Of a stretch of DNA of 64,000 nt, positions 7,601 through 16,069 are shown one piece after another; position 1 is the stretch's first letter, and every line of letters begins with the position of its first letter. Both the position numbers and the translations under genes were made by a program. Origin of the DNA: Planctomycetaceae bacterium (GTDB lineage Bacteria; Planctomycetota; Planctomycetia; Pirellulales; PNKZ01). The notes under the pieces were generated by a model. It saw nothing but the letters and a program-made list of their open reading frames with translations. It searched no databases and had not been told where the DNA came from. Location: the NCBI GenBank assembly GCA_016793115.1, contig JAEUIN010000273.1, forward strand, positions 186,001 through 250,000, in the 5' to 3' direction.

Positions 7601-10283
7601 CTGCGGAGCGCACGTTGAAGGCCGTGATGTTGAGCAAGCGGCCGGCGCCGGAGAGAGTGAGCCCGCCGGCAACGTCGGCCGTGCCGCTGGCCGTATTCCC
7701 GGTATTGGTGAGCGCGAACGTTCCCGTGCCGACGACGCTCAGCGTACCCGATCCGCTGACGACGCCGGAGAGAATCGAGGCGAAGCCGCCCGGATCGAGC
7801 GTACCGCCGCCGGCGGCGAGGGAGACGGGCCGCGTATACGTGAGCGCGGCCGTGGTGAGCAGCGTGCCGCCGTTGAAGGTGAGCGTATTCGTGCCCGCGG
7901 TCGACGTGGGCAGATTGTTGGCCGCACCGATCGACACGGCGCCCTGGAGAATCGTGATGCCGCCGGTAAAGGTGTTCACGCCGGAGAGCGCGAGCGTGCC
8001 GTAGCCGTCTTTGACGAGCGGCTGCGATGCGCCGCTGATCACGCCGGACATCGTGGAGTTCCAACCGGCCGTGTCGATCACGCCGCCGCCGCTCTGCAGC
8101 GCCACGGCGCGGGCATTCGTCAGCGGCGCATTGTAGCGCAGTCGCGATCCGCCGCTGAGAACGACCGTGTTGTCCGTGCCGGCGCCGCCGAGGCCGCGAT
8201 TGTCGACGACGGCCACCGTGCCGCCGGCGATGACGAACGGTCGCGAGTAGGTATTGGTGCCGTACAGCGAGAGCGTTCCCGAGCCGGACTTCTGCAGGAG
8301 GCCGCCGCTGCCGCTGATCACGCCGTAGAGGTAGGCGTCGGAGCCGTTGGTGTCGATGACGCTCGTCAGAGCGTCGACCCCGACTCCGGCGTTGACGGCG
8401 ATGGCGCGCCGCGAACTCCATTCGCCCAGCAAGCGCAAGCTCGCGGTGTTGATGGCCAGAGTGTTCGTCGCGGCTCCTAAAGCGGCGTCGGAGGCGAACG
8501 TAAGCGTGCCGCCGAGTACCCGCAGATTGCCCGTGAACGTGTTGACCGCGCCGAGTTGCAGCTCGCCGGGTCCGGACTTCGTCACGCCTCCCGAACCGGC
8601 GATCGGATCCTCGATCCAGAGGACGCCGCTCGGGTTGGTGATCGAGAACAGCAACTCCGCGGTTCCCGCGGTCACCGACTCGAAGCCGACGATATGCGCG
8701 GTGCCCGGCCCGACCGCGAGAACCGCTCCGGACGACACGCGCAGACTGCCGCCGGAATAGGTCGTGAGGTCGAGACCGGAGAAGCTTGTATCGAGCAGCA
8801 ACGAGTTGACGGGCTTCGCCGTCACGGTTTCCGAAAAGTTGACGCGGACGTTGTCGCCGACGGCCGCCGTCTCGAACACCTGAGCCAGTTCCGTCGCCAA
8901 GCTGAGCGGTCGAACGCCGGTCGCCGGATCGTAGGTGACGAACGTGTTGCCCAAACCGGTCGGGGAGAGATCGCCCACGGCCCAGGGAATGATGGAGATG
9001 TTACGCGATCCGGCCGCGCCGCCGCCGCCGACTAAAGCGGGCGGAGCGTTGATGTAGACTGTGGCGACGTCGGCACCCGGCGCCGCGCCGAGATTCGCAC
9101 CGCGGAAGAGCACGGTGCTGAAATCGGTGCGGGTGAAGCCGCCGACGGTGAGAGCCGCGCTTTGGCCCAAGCCGGGCACGACGGTGATCGTGTTCATGCG
9201 GCCGCCGAGGCTCAGCGAGCCGAGCGTTTCGGTCGTCGACGACGACGACGAGCCGAGCAGAGCGATCTGCGAGGCGTCGCGAAACGTCATGCCGGCCGCA
9301 TCGAGAACGCGATTGCCGTTATTGCCGGCCGTGTTGTCGAGCGTGAACGCCGTCGCCCACAAACGATAAGAAGCGGCGGCCAGCGAGCCGCCGAGCCCGG
9401 TCAGCGTGGTTCCGCCGCCGGAACTTGTGTATTGACCGGTCGCGGTGTTCGTACCCGACAGGGTCCAAACGCCGTCTCCTTCTTTGGTAATGATCGCGGC
9501 GACGGCGCCTCGATCTTTCATGACGCCGGAGAATGATTCGTTGGTGTTGAAGGCGAGTCCGAAGCCGCCGACGACCGTTCCCGAGCCGATGATGACGCCG
9601 AGTCCTTCGGCGAAGCCGCCGAAGTCGAGCGTTCCGGCGGAGCCGACGTCGACGATCGTCGAGCCGCCGAAGAGGCCGCCGTCGAAGTTCGTGGTGACGA
9701 GGCCGGCCTGGATATTGAGCCGCGCGAGCGCCGTCCCCGTGTTTTGAAAGATCAGCGTGCCGGCGCCGGTTTTGGTGATCACCGCGCCGGCGGCCGCGCC
9801 GTTGAACGTTTGGCCGGAAGCCGAACTATTGCCGAGAATCAAAGTGCCCGCGGCGTCGTCGACGTTGATCTCTCCGCCGGTCGCCATGTTCATGTTCATC
9901 TCGAAGGTGAACGTGCCGCCGCCGAGCATCCGCAACAGCGGATTCGCCCCGGTCAGGACCAGTTGGTTGGTGAGCGTCGTCGCGGTGATCTTGTTCGTGC
10001 GTCCCGCTTCGGCGGTCAGCAACAACTGGTTGACGTTGAACGGCGACGTCGCGATGTCGATCGTCGACGTGTAATTCGCCGCACCGTTGCCGAACTCGAG
10101 CACGGTCGTCGGATCGCTGACCGGAATCCCGCCGGTCCAATTGGCAGCGTTGTTCCAATTCGAGGTCGTACCGTTCCAGGTGAACGTCGCGCCGTTGACG
10201 GCGACGCTCGTCGTTTGCAGGCACACGCACATCAAAGCGGCGGCGCGAAACAGCCGCCGACCGCGAAGCTTCAAACCTTGCAT
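4605..10283 (-). CDS. Giant autotransporter-repeat surface protein with PEP-CTERM anchor
   Basis: A 1892-residue exported protein. A signal peptide (LKLRGRRLFRAAALMCVCLQ) is followed by FTWNGTTSNWNNAANWTGG, the usual opening of autotransporter-associated beta-strand repeat proteins. About twelve repeats follow with the core K(S/T)GxGTLxLxGxNTYxGG...GGTL, expected to build a long parallel beta-helix. Two related modules of roughly 280 residues, each with VLFRGANLG, (A)VGDLSP and TGVRPL, centre near residues 390-600 and 975-1175 and interrupt the simple repeats. The tail has the PEP-CTERM signal: VPEPSS near residue 1852, a hydrophobic stretch, then RYRRRKGE. It should be processed by an exosortase and displayed at the surface. 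Function is unknown; such proteins are common in planctomycetes. No beta-barrel domain is present, so it is not a true autotransporter. Confidence 0.92.
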   Translation of the reverse strand: MQGLKLRGRRLFRAAALMCVCLQTTSVAVNGATFTWNGTTSNWNNAANWTGGIPVSDPTTVLEFGNGAANYTSTIDIATSPFNVNQLLLTAEAGRTNKITATTLTNQLVLTGANPLLRMLGGGTFTFEMNMNMATGGEINVDDAAGTLILGNSSASGQTFNGAAAGAVITKTGAGTLIFQNTGTALARLNIQAGLVTTNFDGGLFGGSTIVDVGSAGTLDFGGFAEGLGVIIGSGTVVGGFGLAFNTNESFSGVMKDRGAVAAIITKEGDGVWTLSGTNTATGQYTSSGGGTTLTGLGGSLAAASYRLWATAFTLDNTAGNNGNRVLDAAGMTFRDASQIALLGSSSSSTTETLGSLSLGGRMNTITVVPGLGQSAALTVGGFTRTDFSTVLFRGANLGAAPGADVATVYINAPPALVGGGGAAGSRNISIIPWAVGDLSPTGLGNTFVTYDPATGVRPLSLATELAQVFETAAVGDNVRVNFSETVTAKPVNSLLLDTSFSGLDLTTYSGGSLRVSSGAVLAVGPGTAHIVGFESVTAGTAELLFSITNPSGVLWIEDPIAGSGGVTKSGPGELQLGAVNTFTGNLRVLGGTLTFASDAALGAATNTLAINTASLRLLGEWSSRRAIAVNAGVGVDALTSVIDTNGSDAYLYGVISGSGGLLQKSGSGTLSLYGTNTYSRPFVIAGGTVAVVDNRGLGGAGTDNTVVLSGGSRLRYNAPLTNARAVALQSGGGVIDTAGWNSTMSGVISGASQPLVKDGYGTLALSGVNTFTGGITILQGAVSIGAANNLPTSTAGTNTLTFNGGTLLTTAALTYTRPVSLAAGGGTLDPGGFASILSGVVSGSGTLSVVGTGTFALTNTGNTASGTADVAGGLTLSGAGRLLNITAFNVRSAGTLFLDNNATAQTNRIGAFPVTLSGDGGLALRGHTATAINEAFGALSLEGGFGNVTITAGGAQSQLTAASLLRNTGTVLFRGANLGNTAGAGAANVVFTAAPALSNPNVTPGTTNLGILPYAVGDLSPAGYGNTLVTYTAGTGVRPLNLTTEYADFASAGAQSNVRLTASATGLTGKTIQSLLIDNGSTAALVTGDGATALDLGGGTILVSGTGAVLLTGFTGINFGMSEGFAFVTNTAAASLEIGAPIQGSAGFTKSGTGTLTLSASNTFTGGLNINAGTVLFADAANLGDPSGAITFGGGVLRPTTVNATLGSRAITLLAGGGTLDTNGFNLTIGPANSISGAGKLTKTGLGTLSLAGSNTYGGGTVVNGGALVIAGDDSLGAASTPLSLTNAILRTTGGVFNDRNITVNNAVFDTNGNDVALYGYITGTGGLVKTGGGSLTIGNPSNSFTGGVTVSAGTLQVGNELTLGAPGTIALSGGAILQLSANLIFSSATRIVTVGTGGATIDTHGYDMYIFGDTSLANGGNIFTKTGSGTLTIESQSGSGLLRVLQGTLKSRSAGSGNFLTGGVFVEFGATLDLNGNGEAFGALTGSGTVQLGAGADLGSSSTAQNTFNGVITGTGDVSFSGSAGSITLGGQSNYVGTTTVGANHTMRLAAENALPVSTRITVNGTLQLNGNNQTVGAVEGTAGSVVIGPDAAVTLTVGQGNVAAATYGGVVSGAGNLQKVGSGTQTFTGVNTFAGSLDVFGGTLAVGSGGSMNNIAGASVMTGAVLNVNGSLGGAATQVIADGVVAGSGTINGTVQIGALGGISPGDAASGSAGGVGTLTVAGANDAVTLAGGSTFYFDIFNADGIVPGTDWDFLNVVNGRLIVQATELSPLSIKLGLADGATFNPATPYQWQIAQAAELVFTGDPIVSSILVDDASLFGVGAPYQGQVSGSFYVSSFDNGLYLTYSAVPEPSSLACCGLFGALVWWRYRRRKGEQFTTDDGVDAPAVV

Positions 10284-10480
10284 CGTGATCTACATCCTGC
10301 GAGTTCGTGCCGACGGCGAAGTGCCGAAGCTGCGACTCGAAGTCGCACTCGCCTTGCCATGTGCGAGCCGACGGGACGATGCTAGACGCCGCGTATTGCT
10401 TAACTGCGACGCCGCGATGATGTGCGGATTCGACTTTTGTTAGCGATTTGCGACGAAACTACACACAGTGCAGGGGATCG

Positions 10481-10513
10481 AGAAAAAGCCGCAAATATCG
10501 CAAAAAAAGCGGC
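10481..10513 (-). terminator. Weak terminator-like hairpin after the LOG-family gene
   Basis: Read on the minus strand, GCCGC and GCGGC can pair around a 16-base A/T-rich loop and are followed by TTTTTC. The stem is only 5 bp and the loop is long, so this is a tentative call. Confidence 0.3.
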
Positions 10514-10541
10514 GTTCATTAACTCTAGACCGAGGCTGGAA

Positions 10542-10557
10542 TTAGCGAGGGCGCTAA
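10542..10557. repeat. Small palindromic element TTAGCG-AGGG-CGCTAA
   Basis: A perfect 6-bp inverted repeat with a 4-base loop in the intergenic region. It could be a dispersed planctomycete repeat or a regulatory hairpin. I found only this copy in the window. Confidence 0.35.
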
Positions 10558-10795
10558 CCGGACGCCGTTCAGGACGGGGGTTGGCGCGGCGTACCGCCGA
10601 CGGTCGCGAATCCCCCACCTTGGATGCGACTCAACGAAGCGCGCACGCCGACTCGAGCGCGCGTTTCAGGACCAAGCGGCGGATGCGCGCCGTCGGGGCG
10701 AATTCGCGGAGTCGAGTTGGGGCCTCGCTTCGCTCCGCCCCAGGCACCCGCGACGACAACGAGCTAACAAACGCCGCAGCGACTGCTTCGGCGCG

Positions 10796-11905
10796 CTAGT
10801 TCGCGGCGGACGTGCCGCGGCAATTGGCGTTCAGCCAATCGATGAGTTGGCGCAATCGGCCGAGGCTGCGGCGATTGAAGTGCATGACGAGGCGCGGCAA
10901 GCCCATCAGCTCGGTCTCGTCGCGTTCTTCTTCCATGGGTTCCAAATGAAGCTCGAATTTCCCGGAGGCCAAGACATCGGCGAAGCGCTCGTTGATCGTC
11001 GCCATTTGTTCTTCGCTGGGCGCATGCTGCAGGCGCATCACGAGTCGATCATGCACATAGCGCATGCTGTGGTACGTGTGAAAGAAGTCGACGATTTCCC
11101 GCACCGCCTCGTCGACGTCTTCCGTCACCTTAAACAGCGATAAGTCTTCCGGCGAGATCATGCGGGCGTCGAGCAACTGTTTGTTGACGAACTGCGCGAA
11201 GTCGCGCCAGTAGCTGCCGCCCGGCGCGTCGAGAAACACGATCGGCACCATGTCGCGCTTGCCCGTTTGCAGCAGCGTCAGCACTTCCGTGGCTTCGTCG
11301 AGCGTGCCGAAGCCGCCGGGCATGCAGCAGAGAGCGTCGCACTCCTTCACGAACATCAATTTGCGCGTGAAGAAGTATTTCATGTGCACGAGCTTCTTGT
11401 CGCCCGCGATGATCGGATTAGAGCCTTGCTCGAAGGGGAGCATGATGTTGATCCCCATCGAGTTTTCGCGGCCTGCGCCGACATGGCCGGCCTCCATGAT
11501 GCCGCTGGCCGCGCCGGTCACGACCATCCAGTTCTGCGCGGCGATCGCCTGTCCGAACTTCACCGCCTGCCGATACGCCGGCTCGTGCTCCTTGGTGCGG
11601 GCCGACCCGAACACCGTGACTTTGCGGATCCGCCGAAACGGCGCGAAGACCTTGAACGCGTAGCGCAGCTCGCGCACCGTGCGGCTGATGATCTTGAGAT
11701 CGCCGCGGCTCACGCGGTCGGCCGCCATTTTGTCGACCGTTTCCTTGAGCAGCGCCACCAAGTCGCCGATGCGCTCGTCGACTTCGACCGGTTCGATGCG
11801 GTTTTTCGGCGCGGGTGCGCCTTGCGACTCCGGCAGACGAATGAAATCGCCGAACAACGAATCGTTCGGGCCTCGGGGGTCGCGCTGATTCCGATCTTCC
11901 TTCAC
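10796..11905 (-). CDS. LOG-family protein (nucleotide 5'-monophosphate nucleosidase-like)
   Basis: About 369 residues with the LOG fold in the middle: the glycine-rich TGAASGIMEAGHVGA and the signature PGGFGTLDEATEV. Members hydrolyse nucleoside monophosphates to base and ribose 5-phosphate (cytokinin-activating LOG enzymes, PpnN) and were formerly misnamed lysine decarboxylases. The protein is longer than a minimal LOG (about 190 residues): it has a polar N-terminal extension of about 100 residues and a helical C-terminal extension, features of the longer PpnN-like group, so substrate is uncertain. I placed the start at GTG 11905 because AAGGAG lies 6-7 bases upstream; an in-frame TTG at 11920 overlaps that site. 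A strong terminator separates it from the upstream ParA gene, so it is transcribed independently. Confidence 0.85.
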   Translation of the reverse strand: MKEDRNQRDPRGPNDSLFGDFIRLPESQGAPAPKNRIEPVEVDERIGDLVALLKETVDKMAADRVSRGDLKIISRTVRELRYAFKVFAPFRRIRKVTVFGSARTKEHEPAYRQAVKFGQAIAAQNWMVVTGAASGIMEAGHVGAGRENSMGINIMLPFEQGSNPIIAGDKKLVHMKYFFTRKLMFVKECDALCCMPGGFGTLDEATEVLTLLQTGKRDMVPIVFLDAPGGSYWRDFAQFVNKQLLDARMISPEDLSLFKVTEDVDEAVREIVDFFHTYHSMRYVHDRLVMRLQHAPSEEQMATINERFADVLASGKFELHLEPMEEERDETELMGLPRLVMHFNRRSLGRLRQLIDWLNANCRGTSAAN

Positions 11906-11975
11906 GTTCGGCTCCTTCAAACCTCGCTCCGACGATCCGCCTCTTCGAACCGCTTACAATCGTATTCACGAGCGC

Positions 11976-12005
11976 AAAAAAAAGCCCGCCCAATTCGGGC
12001 AGGCT
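11976..12005 (-). terminator. Rho-independent terminator of the ParA gene
   Basis: Read on the minus strand this is AGCCTGCCC, loop GAATT, GGGCGGGCT, then eight T residues: a 9-bp stem with one T-G wobble. It lies 27 bases after the ParA stop and before the LOG start. Confidence 0.88.
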
Positions 12006-12031
12006 CGGTCGAGGGCGTGAGTTTGTGCCGG

Positions 12032-12853
12032 CTATGCGGCCCGTACCGTGGTCGCGCGAGCGGCCCCGGCCGCGGCGACCACCTCTTCCGCCAGCCGGCG
12101 GTAGTCTTCCGCGCCGTTTGAGTCGGCGGCGTAGTCGAAGATCGACTGTCCGAAACTCGGGGCCTCGGCCAAGCGAATGTTGCGGCGAATGCGGGTGCGA
12201 AACGGCGCGGCCTGCGACCAAGGCGCGGCGCCGCCGCGGTTGCGCTCGAAGAACTCGTCGACGTCGCGCGTCACTTCCGTCGCCAGCCGAGTCGCCGCTT
12301 CGTACATGCAAAACACGACGCCGCCGAGCTTCAGGCGGCCGTTGATCCTGCGGGCCACGACGTCGATCGTCTCGAGCAGCTTGCTCAAACCGTGCAGCGC
12401 GAGAAAGTGCGGCTGCAGAGGAATAATGACTTCATCGACCGCGGCCAGAGCGTTGAGCGTGAGCACGCCGAGCGACGGCGGGCAGTCGAGCAGCACGTAG
12501 TCGTATTCCGCCGCGACGTCCGACAAGTGGTCGCGCAGCAAGAGTTCGCGTCCGACTTCTCCGGCCAATTCGACTTCCGCGGCGGCCAAATCGATCGTGG
12601 AGGGGATCAGGCTGAGATTCTCACCCACCGCGCGAACGGTTTCCGGTAACCGCGCATCGCGGCACAACACGTCGTAAATGCCCGCCACCTCGTTGTCGGG
12701 CGTGACGCCGAGATGCAGTGTCGCGTGAGCCTGCGGGTCGAGATCGATCAGCAGCACGCGTTTGCCGAGTGCGGCCAAGGCGGCGCTCAAATTGACGGCG
12801 GTCGTCGTTTTTCCGACGCCCCCTTTTTGGTTGAGAATCGCAAGTTGCGGCAT
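12032..12853 (-). CDS. parA: ParA/Soj-family ATPase, no adjacent parB
   Basis: A 273-residue P-loop ATPase of the ParA/MinD group. The deviant Walker A KGGVGKTT (residues 10-17, signature Lys10 and Lys15) is followed by LLIDLDPQAHAT (Walker A') and VLLDCPPSLGVL. Such proteins position chromosomes, plasmids or large protein complexes by ATP-dependent binding to nucleoid DNA. No ParB, parS site or centromere-like repeat is visible nearby, so it is an orphan ParA here and its cargo cannot be inferred. ATG at 12853 is preceded by AGAGGG about 7 bases upstream. A terminator follows directly. Confidence 0.92.
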   Translation of the reverse strand: MPQLAILNQKGGVGKTTTAVNLSAALAALGKRVLLIDLDPQAHATLHLGVTPDNEVAGIYDVLCRDARLPETVRAVGENLSLIPSTIDLAAAEVELAGEVGRELLLRDHLSDVAAEYDYVLLDCPPSLGVLTLNALAAVDEVIIPLQPHFLALHGLSKLLETIDVVARRINGRLKLGGVVFCMYEAATRLATEVTRDVDEFFERNRGGAAPWSQAAPFRTRIRRNIRLAEAPSFGQSIFDYAADSNGAEDYRRLAEEVVAAAGAARATTVRAA

Positions 12854-13068
12854 GTTCGCCCTCTCTCCGCGCAGATCAACGTGAAGCCCGACGGTTTCGG
12901 CGGACGATCATAGGGAGACGGTGCCGGCGCGACCAGAGCAGCGGCGGGCGTCGCGGGGGAGAGTTCCGCCGCCCGGCCGAGCGATTACAATAGCGTCCTT
13001 AAGCTCGGCCGCCTGCATTGCCGGCGACATCCTTCGTTCACGACACCTCCGTTACACTTCCACGCAGC

Positions 13069-13872
13069 ATGCGCGTCATCGTCGAGTCTGATTCCGAAAC
13101 CGTCGCTCGTAGCGCCGCCGTCTTCGTCGCCGCCCTCGTCCGGAAGAAGCCGACTTGCGTGCTCGGCCTGGCTACGGGCGGCACTCCGCTGGGGCTCTAT
13201 CGCGAACTGATTCGCCTGCATCGCGAAGAAGGCCTCGATTTTTCGCGAGTGACGTCGTTCAACCTCGACGAGTACGTCGGCCTGCCGCCTACGCATCCGC
13301 AGAGCTACCGCTACTTCATGAAGTCGAACTTCTTCGACCACATCAACATCGATCAGCGCAACACTCACGTGCCCGACGGCCGCGCCGAAGATTTTGAAGA
13401 ACACGCCGAAGAATATGAACGCCGCATCAAGGAAGAAGGGGGCATCGATCTGCAGGTGCTCGGCATCGGCAGCGACGGTCACATCGCGTTCAACGAACCC
13501 GGCTCCTCGCTCGGCAGCCGTACGCGATTGAAGACGCTCACTTCGGAAACGGTGCGCGACAACGCCCGCTTTTTCGACAAGCCGGAAGAGGTGCCGCGGC
13601 TGGCGCTCACGATGGGCGTCGGCACGATTCTCGAATCGCGGCGGTGCCTGCTCTTGGCCTGCGGCAAACACAAGGCCGAAGCCATCCGCGCGACGATCGA
13701 AGGCCCGGTCACGGCGCAGATCACCGCTTCGGCGCTGCAACTGCATCGCGACGTCGTCGCCGTCGTCGACGAAGAAGCGGCGACGAACCTCTGGCGACGC
13801 GACTACTACCGCGAAGTCGAGCAAGCTCAGCAAGCGCTGCAGTCCGGGAAGTTCAAGTTTCTCGGGCAGTAA
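13069..13872 (+). CDS. nagB: Glucosamine-6-phosphate deaminase
   Basis: Converts glucosamine 6-phosphate to fructose 6-phosphate and ammonia, the committing step of amino-sugar catabolism. At 267 residues from the ATG at 13069 it matches the E. coli enzyme (266). Recognisable family segments are LGLATGGTPLGLYREL (phosphate-binding loop), SFNLDEYVGL (catalytic Asp/Glu region) and GIGSDGHIAFNEPGS (catalytic His and acid). A TTG at 13018 would add 17 residues that do not resemble the family, so I rejected it. It stands alone; nagA is not in the window. It could supply carbon from chitin, mucin or peptidoglycan amino sugars. Confidence 0.95.
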   Translation: MRVIVESDSETVARSAAVFVAALVRKKPTCVLGLATGGTPLGLYRELIRLHREEGLDFSRVTSFNLDEYVGLPPTHPQSYRYFMKSNFFDHINIDQRNTHVPDGRAEDFEEHAEEYERRIKEEGGIDLQVLGIGSDGHIAFNEPGSSLGSRTRLKTLTSETVRDNARFFDKPEEVPRLALTMGVGTILESRRCLLLACGKHKAEAIRATIEGPVTAQITASALQLHRDVVAVVDEEAATNLWRRDYYREVEQAQQALQSGKFKFLGQ

Positions 13873-13880
13873 GTTGGGGA

Positions 13881-13906
13881 GCGAGGCCATTCCGCGTGGG
13901 CCTCGC
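13881..13906. repeat. Hairpin in the nagB/sppA convergent junction
   Basis: GCGAGGCC (13881-13888) and GGCCTCGC (13899-13906) form a perfect 8-bp stem with a 10-base loop. A second imperfect hairpin (ACCACGG/CCGCGGT) follows. No T-tract is present, so this may be a repeat element or a factor-assisted terminator serving both convergent genes. Confidence 0.45.
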
Positions 13907-13949
13907 CGACCACGGCTGTGCCGCGGTGCCCGTCGACCCACCCAACGAA

Positions 13950-14990
13950 TTAGCGTTGCGGGAAGGCGAACAGGTAGTAGGCCCGCGGCGTGCCGAGATC
14001 GAGGAGTTGCCGGAGTTGGTTCGGCTGACTCACGGCGGCCGAGGCTCCGAGGAGGGCGTCGACGACCGTCGTCGGCTTGTGATACTTCACGACCTTGGTC
14101 GTCGCTTTATCGAGCGACGCCAGTTGCAAACTCCGCTCGATCGCGTCTTCCAAGAAGCCTTCTTTGTCGACCAAGCCGAGTTCGAGCGCTTGCTTCGTGG
14201 TGAAGACTTGCCCGGTCGTCGCTTTCTTCATTTGATCGTCGGTCAGCTTCGGCCTGCCCGACTTCACGATCGACTTAAACCGCTCGAAGCTTTCCTTCAC
14301 AAGCGTTTCCAGCACCTGGCGCTCCTCGGGCGTCATCGGCTTCGTCGGACTGCCGACCCCCTTGAGCGGCGCGCTCTTGATGCTGTCGTCTTCAATCGCG
14401 AGCTTGTCCATCAACCCGGCGACGCTGTAGTGCGGGATGATCACGCCGATCGAGCCGGTCCAGGTCGTCGGCTCGGCGTAGATGACGTCGTCTTGCTTGC
14501 CGCAGGCCATGGCCGAATAGTAGCCGCCGCTGGCCGCGAGCGCGCCCATGCTGACGACGATCGGCAACTTCCGCTCGGCGACGAGTTGCTTGACGTGGTG
14601 ATAGATGTAGTCGCTGCCGGTCACCGTGCCGCCCGGGCTGTCGATGCGCAACACGAGGGCCTTCACCGCGTCGTCGGCCCGGATCTTATCGATCTGCTTC
14701 TTGACTTCCTTCCCGTCCATGATGGTGCCGTCGATCTCGATGATCGCAACCTTGTTGACGCCGTCTTTGGCGAGCGACACGTACCGTTCTTCCAGCTTGT
14801 TGTCGGGGTCGCTCGAGAGCGTGTTCGGCGCGAACATCATCGTGAGGACGACGAGCATGAAGAAGCCGAAAGCCAGCCACTGCAGCAATGTGAACAAGCG
14901 TGCTAGCACGCTCGGCCGCTGCTGCATGGGAACGGGAATATAGATCGGTTGGCCCGGAGCGGGCTGCTCGGGACTCGGGTATGTCGACAT
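13950..14990 (-). CDS. sppA: Signal peptide peptidase SppA-like serine protease (S49)
   Basis: A 346-residue membrane-anchored S49 peptidase that would degrade leftover signal peptides or other membrane peptides. The start at 14990 is supported by GGAAGG about 8 bases upstream. A Pro/Gln-rich cytoplasmic N-terminus is followed by one membrane segment (LFTLLQWLAFGFFMLVVLTM). The peptidase core has RIDSPGGTVTGSDYIYHHV, the region that carries family substrate-binding residues, and GALAASGGYYSAMACG with the nucleophile Ser. At about 346 residues it corresponds to the short, single-domain SppA form (as in Bacillus), not the double-length E. coli one. Confidence 0.9.
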   Translation of the reverse strand: MSTYPSPEQPAPGQPIYIPVPMQQRPSVLARLFTLLQWLAFGFFMLVVLTMMFAPNTLSSDPDNKLEERYVSLAKDGVNKVAIIEIDGTIMDGKEVKKQIDKIRADDAVKALVLRIDSPGGTVTGSDYIYHHVKQLVAERKLPIVVSMGALAASGGYYSAMACGKQDDVIYAEPTTWTGSIGVIIPHYSVAGLMDKLAIEDDSIKSAPLKGVGSPTKPMTPEERQVLETLVKESFERFKSIVKSGRPKLTDDQMKKATTGQVFTTKQALELGLVDKEGFLEDAIERSLQLASLDKATTKVVKYHKPTTVVDALLGASAAVSQPNQLRQLLDLGTPRAYYLFAFPQR

Positions 14991-15277
14991 GAAAAACACC
15001 TTCCAGAAGAATAGGGCGCGGCGTTTCGCCGCCGCCGCATCGAATCGGCCGTAACGCTTCGATTTTATAGGCGTCGGCCTCGCGGGCCAACGGGGCTCGA
15101 ACGACGCGGCAAATACGCCGGTCGGAACGGGACGCAGGATGCATCGGCGGCCGGGCCGCCCCGACATCCGGCTTCCGTCGGCGGGCCGACGGCGGTAAGC
15201 TATCGCGCTTAATGAGTTAACGCGTGCCGGCGGGGCCGGGTTTGCGCGTCGTCGCCGTTCGTGCTAGGGAGAGTCAC

Positions 15278-16033
15278 GTGTTCGTCGCAGCCTCAACGGA
15301 TTGTTTTCAAAAGCTTACGCTCGACGCCGCTCTGAAGAAGATTTTCGACCTCGAATACACGCGAGTCGAAATCGTGCTGCGCGAGTCGGGCAATCAGCTC
15401 AAGCCGTCGCAAGTGGTGGCCGATCTCGATAGCGCCGTCGTCGCCTGCCGCGATACGCACCGCCTCACGCCGGTCGCCTACTACTTCGACGCCGATCCGG
15501 AAGGCCCGGAGTTCTATAAGCAGTTCACCGCGATCTGCAAACTCGCCAAGGCGACCAAGGTCGTCGTCGTCACCGTGCGAGCCGGCGAGCTCGGCACGCC
15601 GTTCAACGCCGAAATCGAACGCTTGCGCGAACTGGTGAAAATCGCCACGATCGAAGGTGTGCTCGTCGGCTTGCGCACCGAAGCCGACCGCATGACGCAA
15701 GACCCCGACACGGCCAAGGTGCTCTGCGACAACGTGAAGGGGCTCTGCCTCACGCTCGACCCGAGCCATTACCATCACGGGCCGATGTACGGAGCGAAGT
15801 ACGACCATTTGTTCCCGTATGTCTGCCACACGCAGCTGCGCGACTCGAATAAGAAGCACTTCCAAGTGAAGGTGGGCCAAGGCGAAATCGAATACGGCCG
15901 CATTATTTCGCACCTGCAGAAGTTCAAATACAACCGGGCGTTCTGCGTGAACATCGAGGATAAGGAAGATCCCGAGATCGACCACCTCGGCGAAATGCGG
16001 AAAATGCGTCTGCTGTTGGAGAGCCTGCTGTAG
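15278..16033 (+). CDS. TIM-barrel sugar isomerase/epimerase-like protein
   Basis: About 251 residues resembling the xylose-isomerase-like/AP-endonuclease-2-like TIM-barrel superfamily. Visible elements include VEIVLRESGNQLKPSQVV early, VRAGELGTPFNAEIERLRELV, LTLDPSHYHHGP (a metal-ligand-rich strand end typical of the fold) and HTQLRDSNKKHFQVKVGQGEIEYG near the C-terminus, with FCVNIEDKEDPE as the last strand. Substrate cannot be told; planctomycetes have many paralogues. The GTG at 15278 is chosen because AGGGAGAG lies at 15266-15273. It is convergent with the next gene with only 36 bases between stops. Confidence 0.8.
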   Translation: MFVAASTDCFQKLTLDAALKKIFDLEYTRVEIVLRESGNQLKPSQVVADLDSAVVACRDTHRLTPVAYYFDADPEGPEFYKQFTAICKLAKATKVVVVTVRAGELGTPFNAEIERLRELVKIATIEGVLVGLRTEADRMTQDPDTAKVLCDNVKGLCLTLDPSHYHHGPMYGAKYDHLFPYVCHTQLRDSNKKHFQVKVGQGEIEYGRIISHLQKFKYNRAFCVNIEDKEDPEIDHLGEMRKMRLLLESLL

Positions 16034-16069
16034 GGCGTGCTTCGGGGTAGGTTGGTCGATGCCGGCGAC

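Larger units (their letters stand above)
10284..10795. other. Intergenic region between LOG-family gene and PEP-CTERM gene
   Basis: This stretch of about 510 bases lies downstream of the LOG gene and upstream of the PEP-CTERM gene, both on the minus strand, so it should hold the terminator of the first and the promoter and 5' leader of the second. I see no credible gene; short open frames are Arg-rich with no ribosome site. Small inverted repeats are present: TTAGCG-AGGG-CGCTAA at 10542-10557 and GGGGC...GCCCC near 10722-10743. Confidence 0.6.

Noticed and set aside
6364-8480. Long open frames (685 and 542 residues) opposite or out of frame with the PEP-CTERM gene
   Set aside because: They are Arg/His/Gly-rich products of the repetitive GC-rich coding sequence in other frames, with no family features or ribosome sites.
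10422-10799. Possible 125-residue gene on the plus strand in the intergenic region
   Set aside because: Arg/Ala-rich, no ribosome site, no family resemblance, and it reads through the small inverted repeats.
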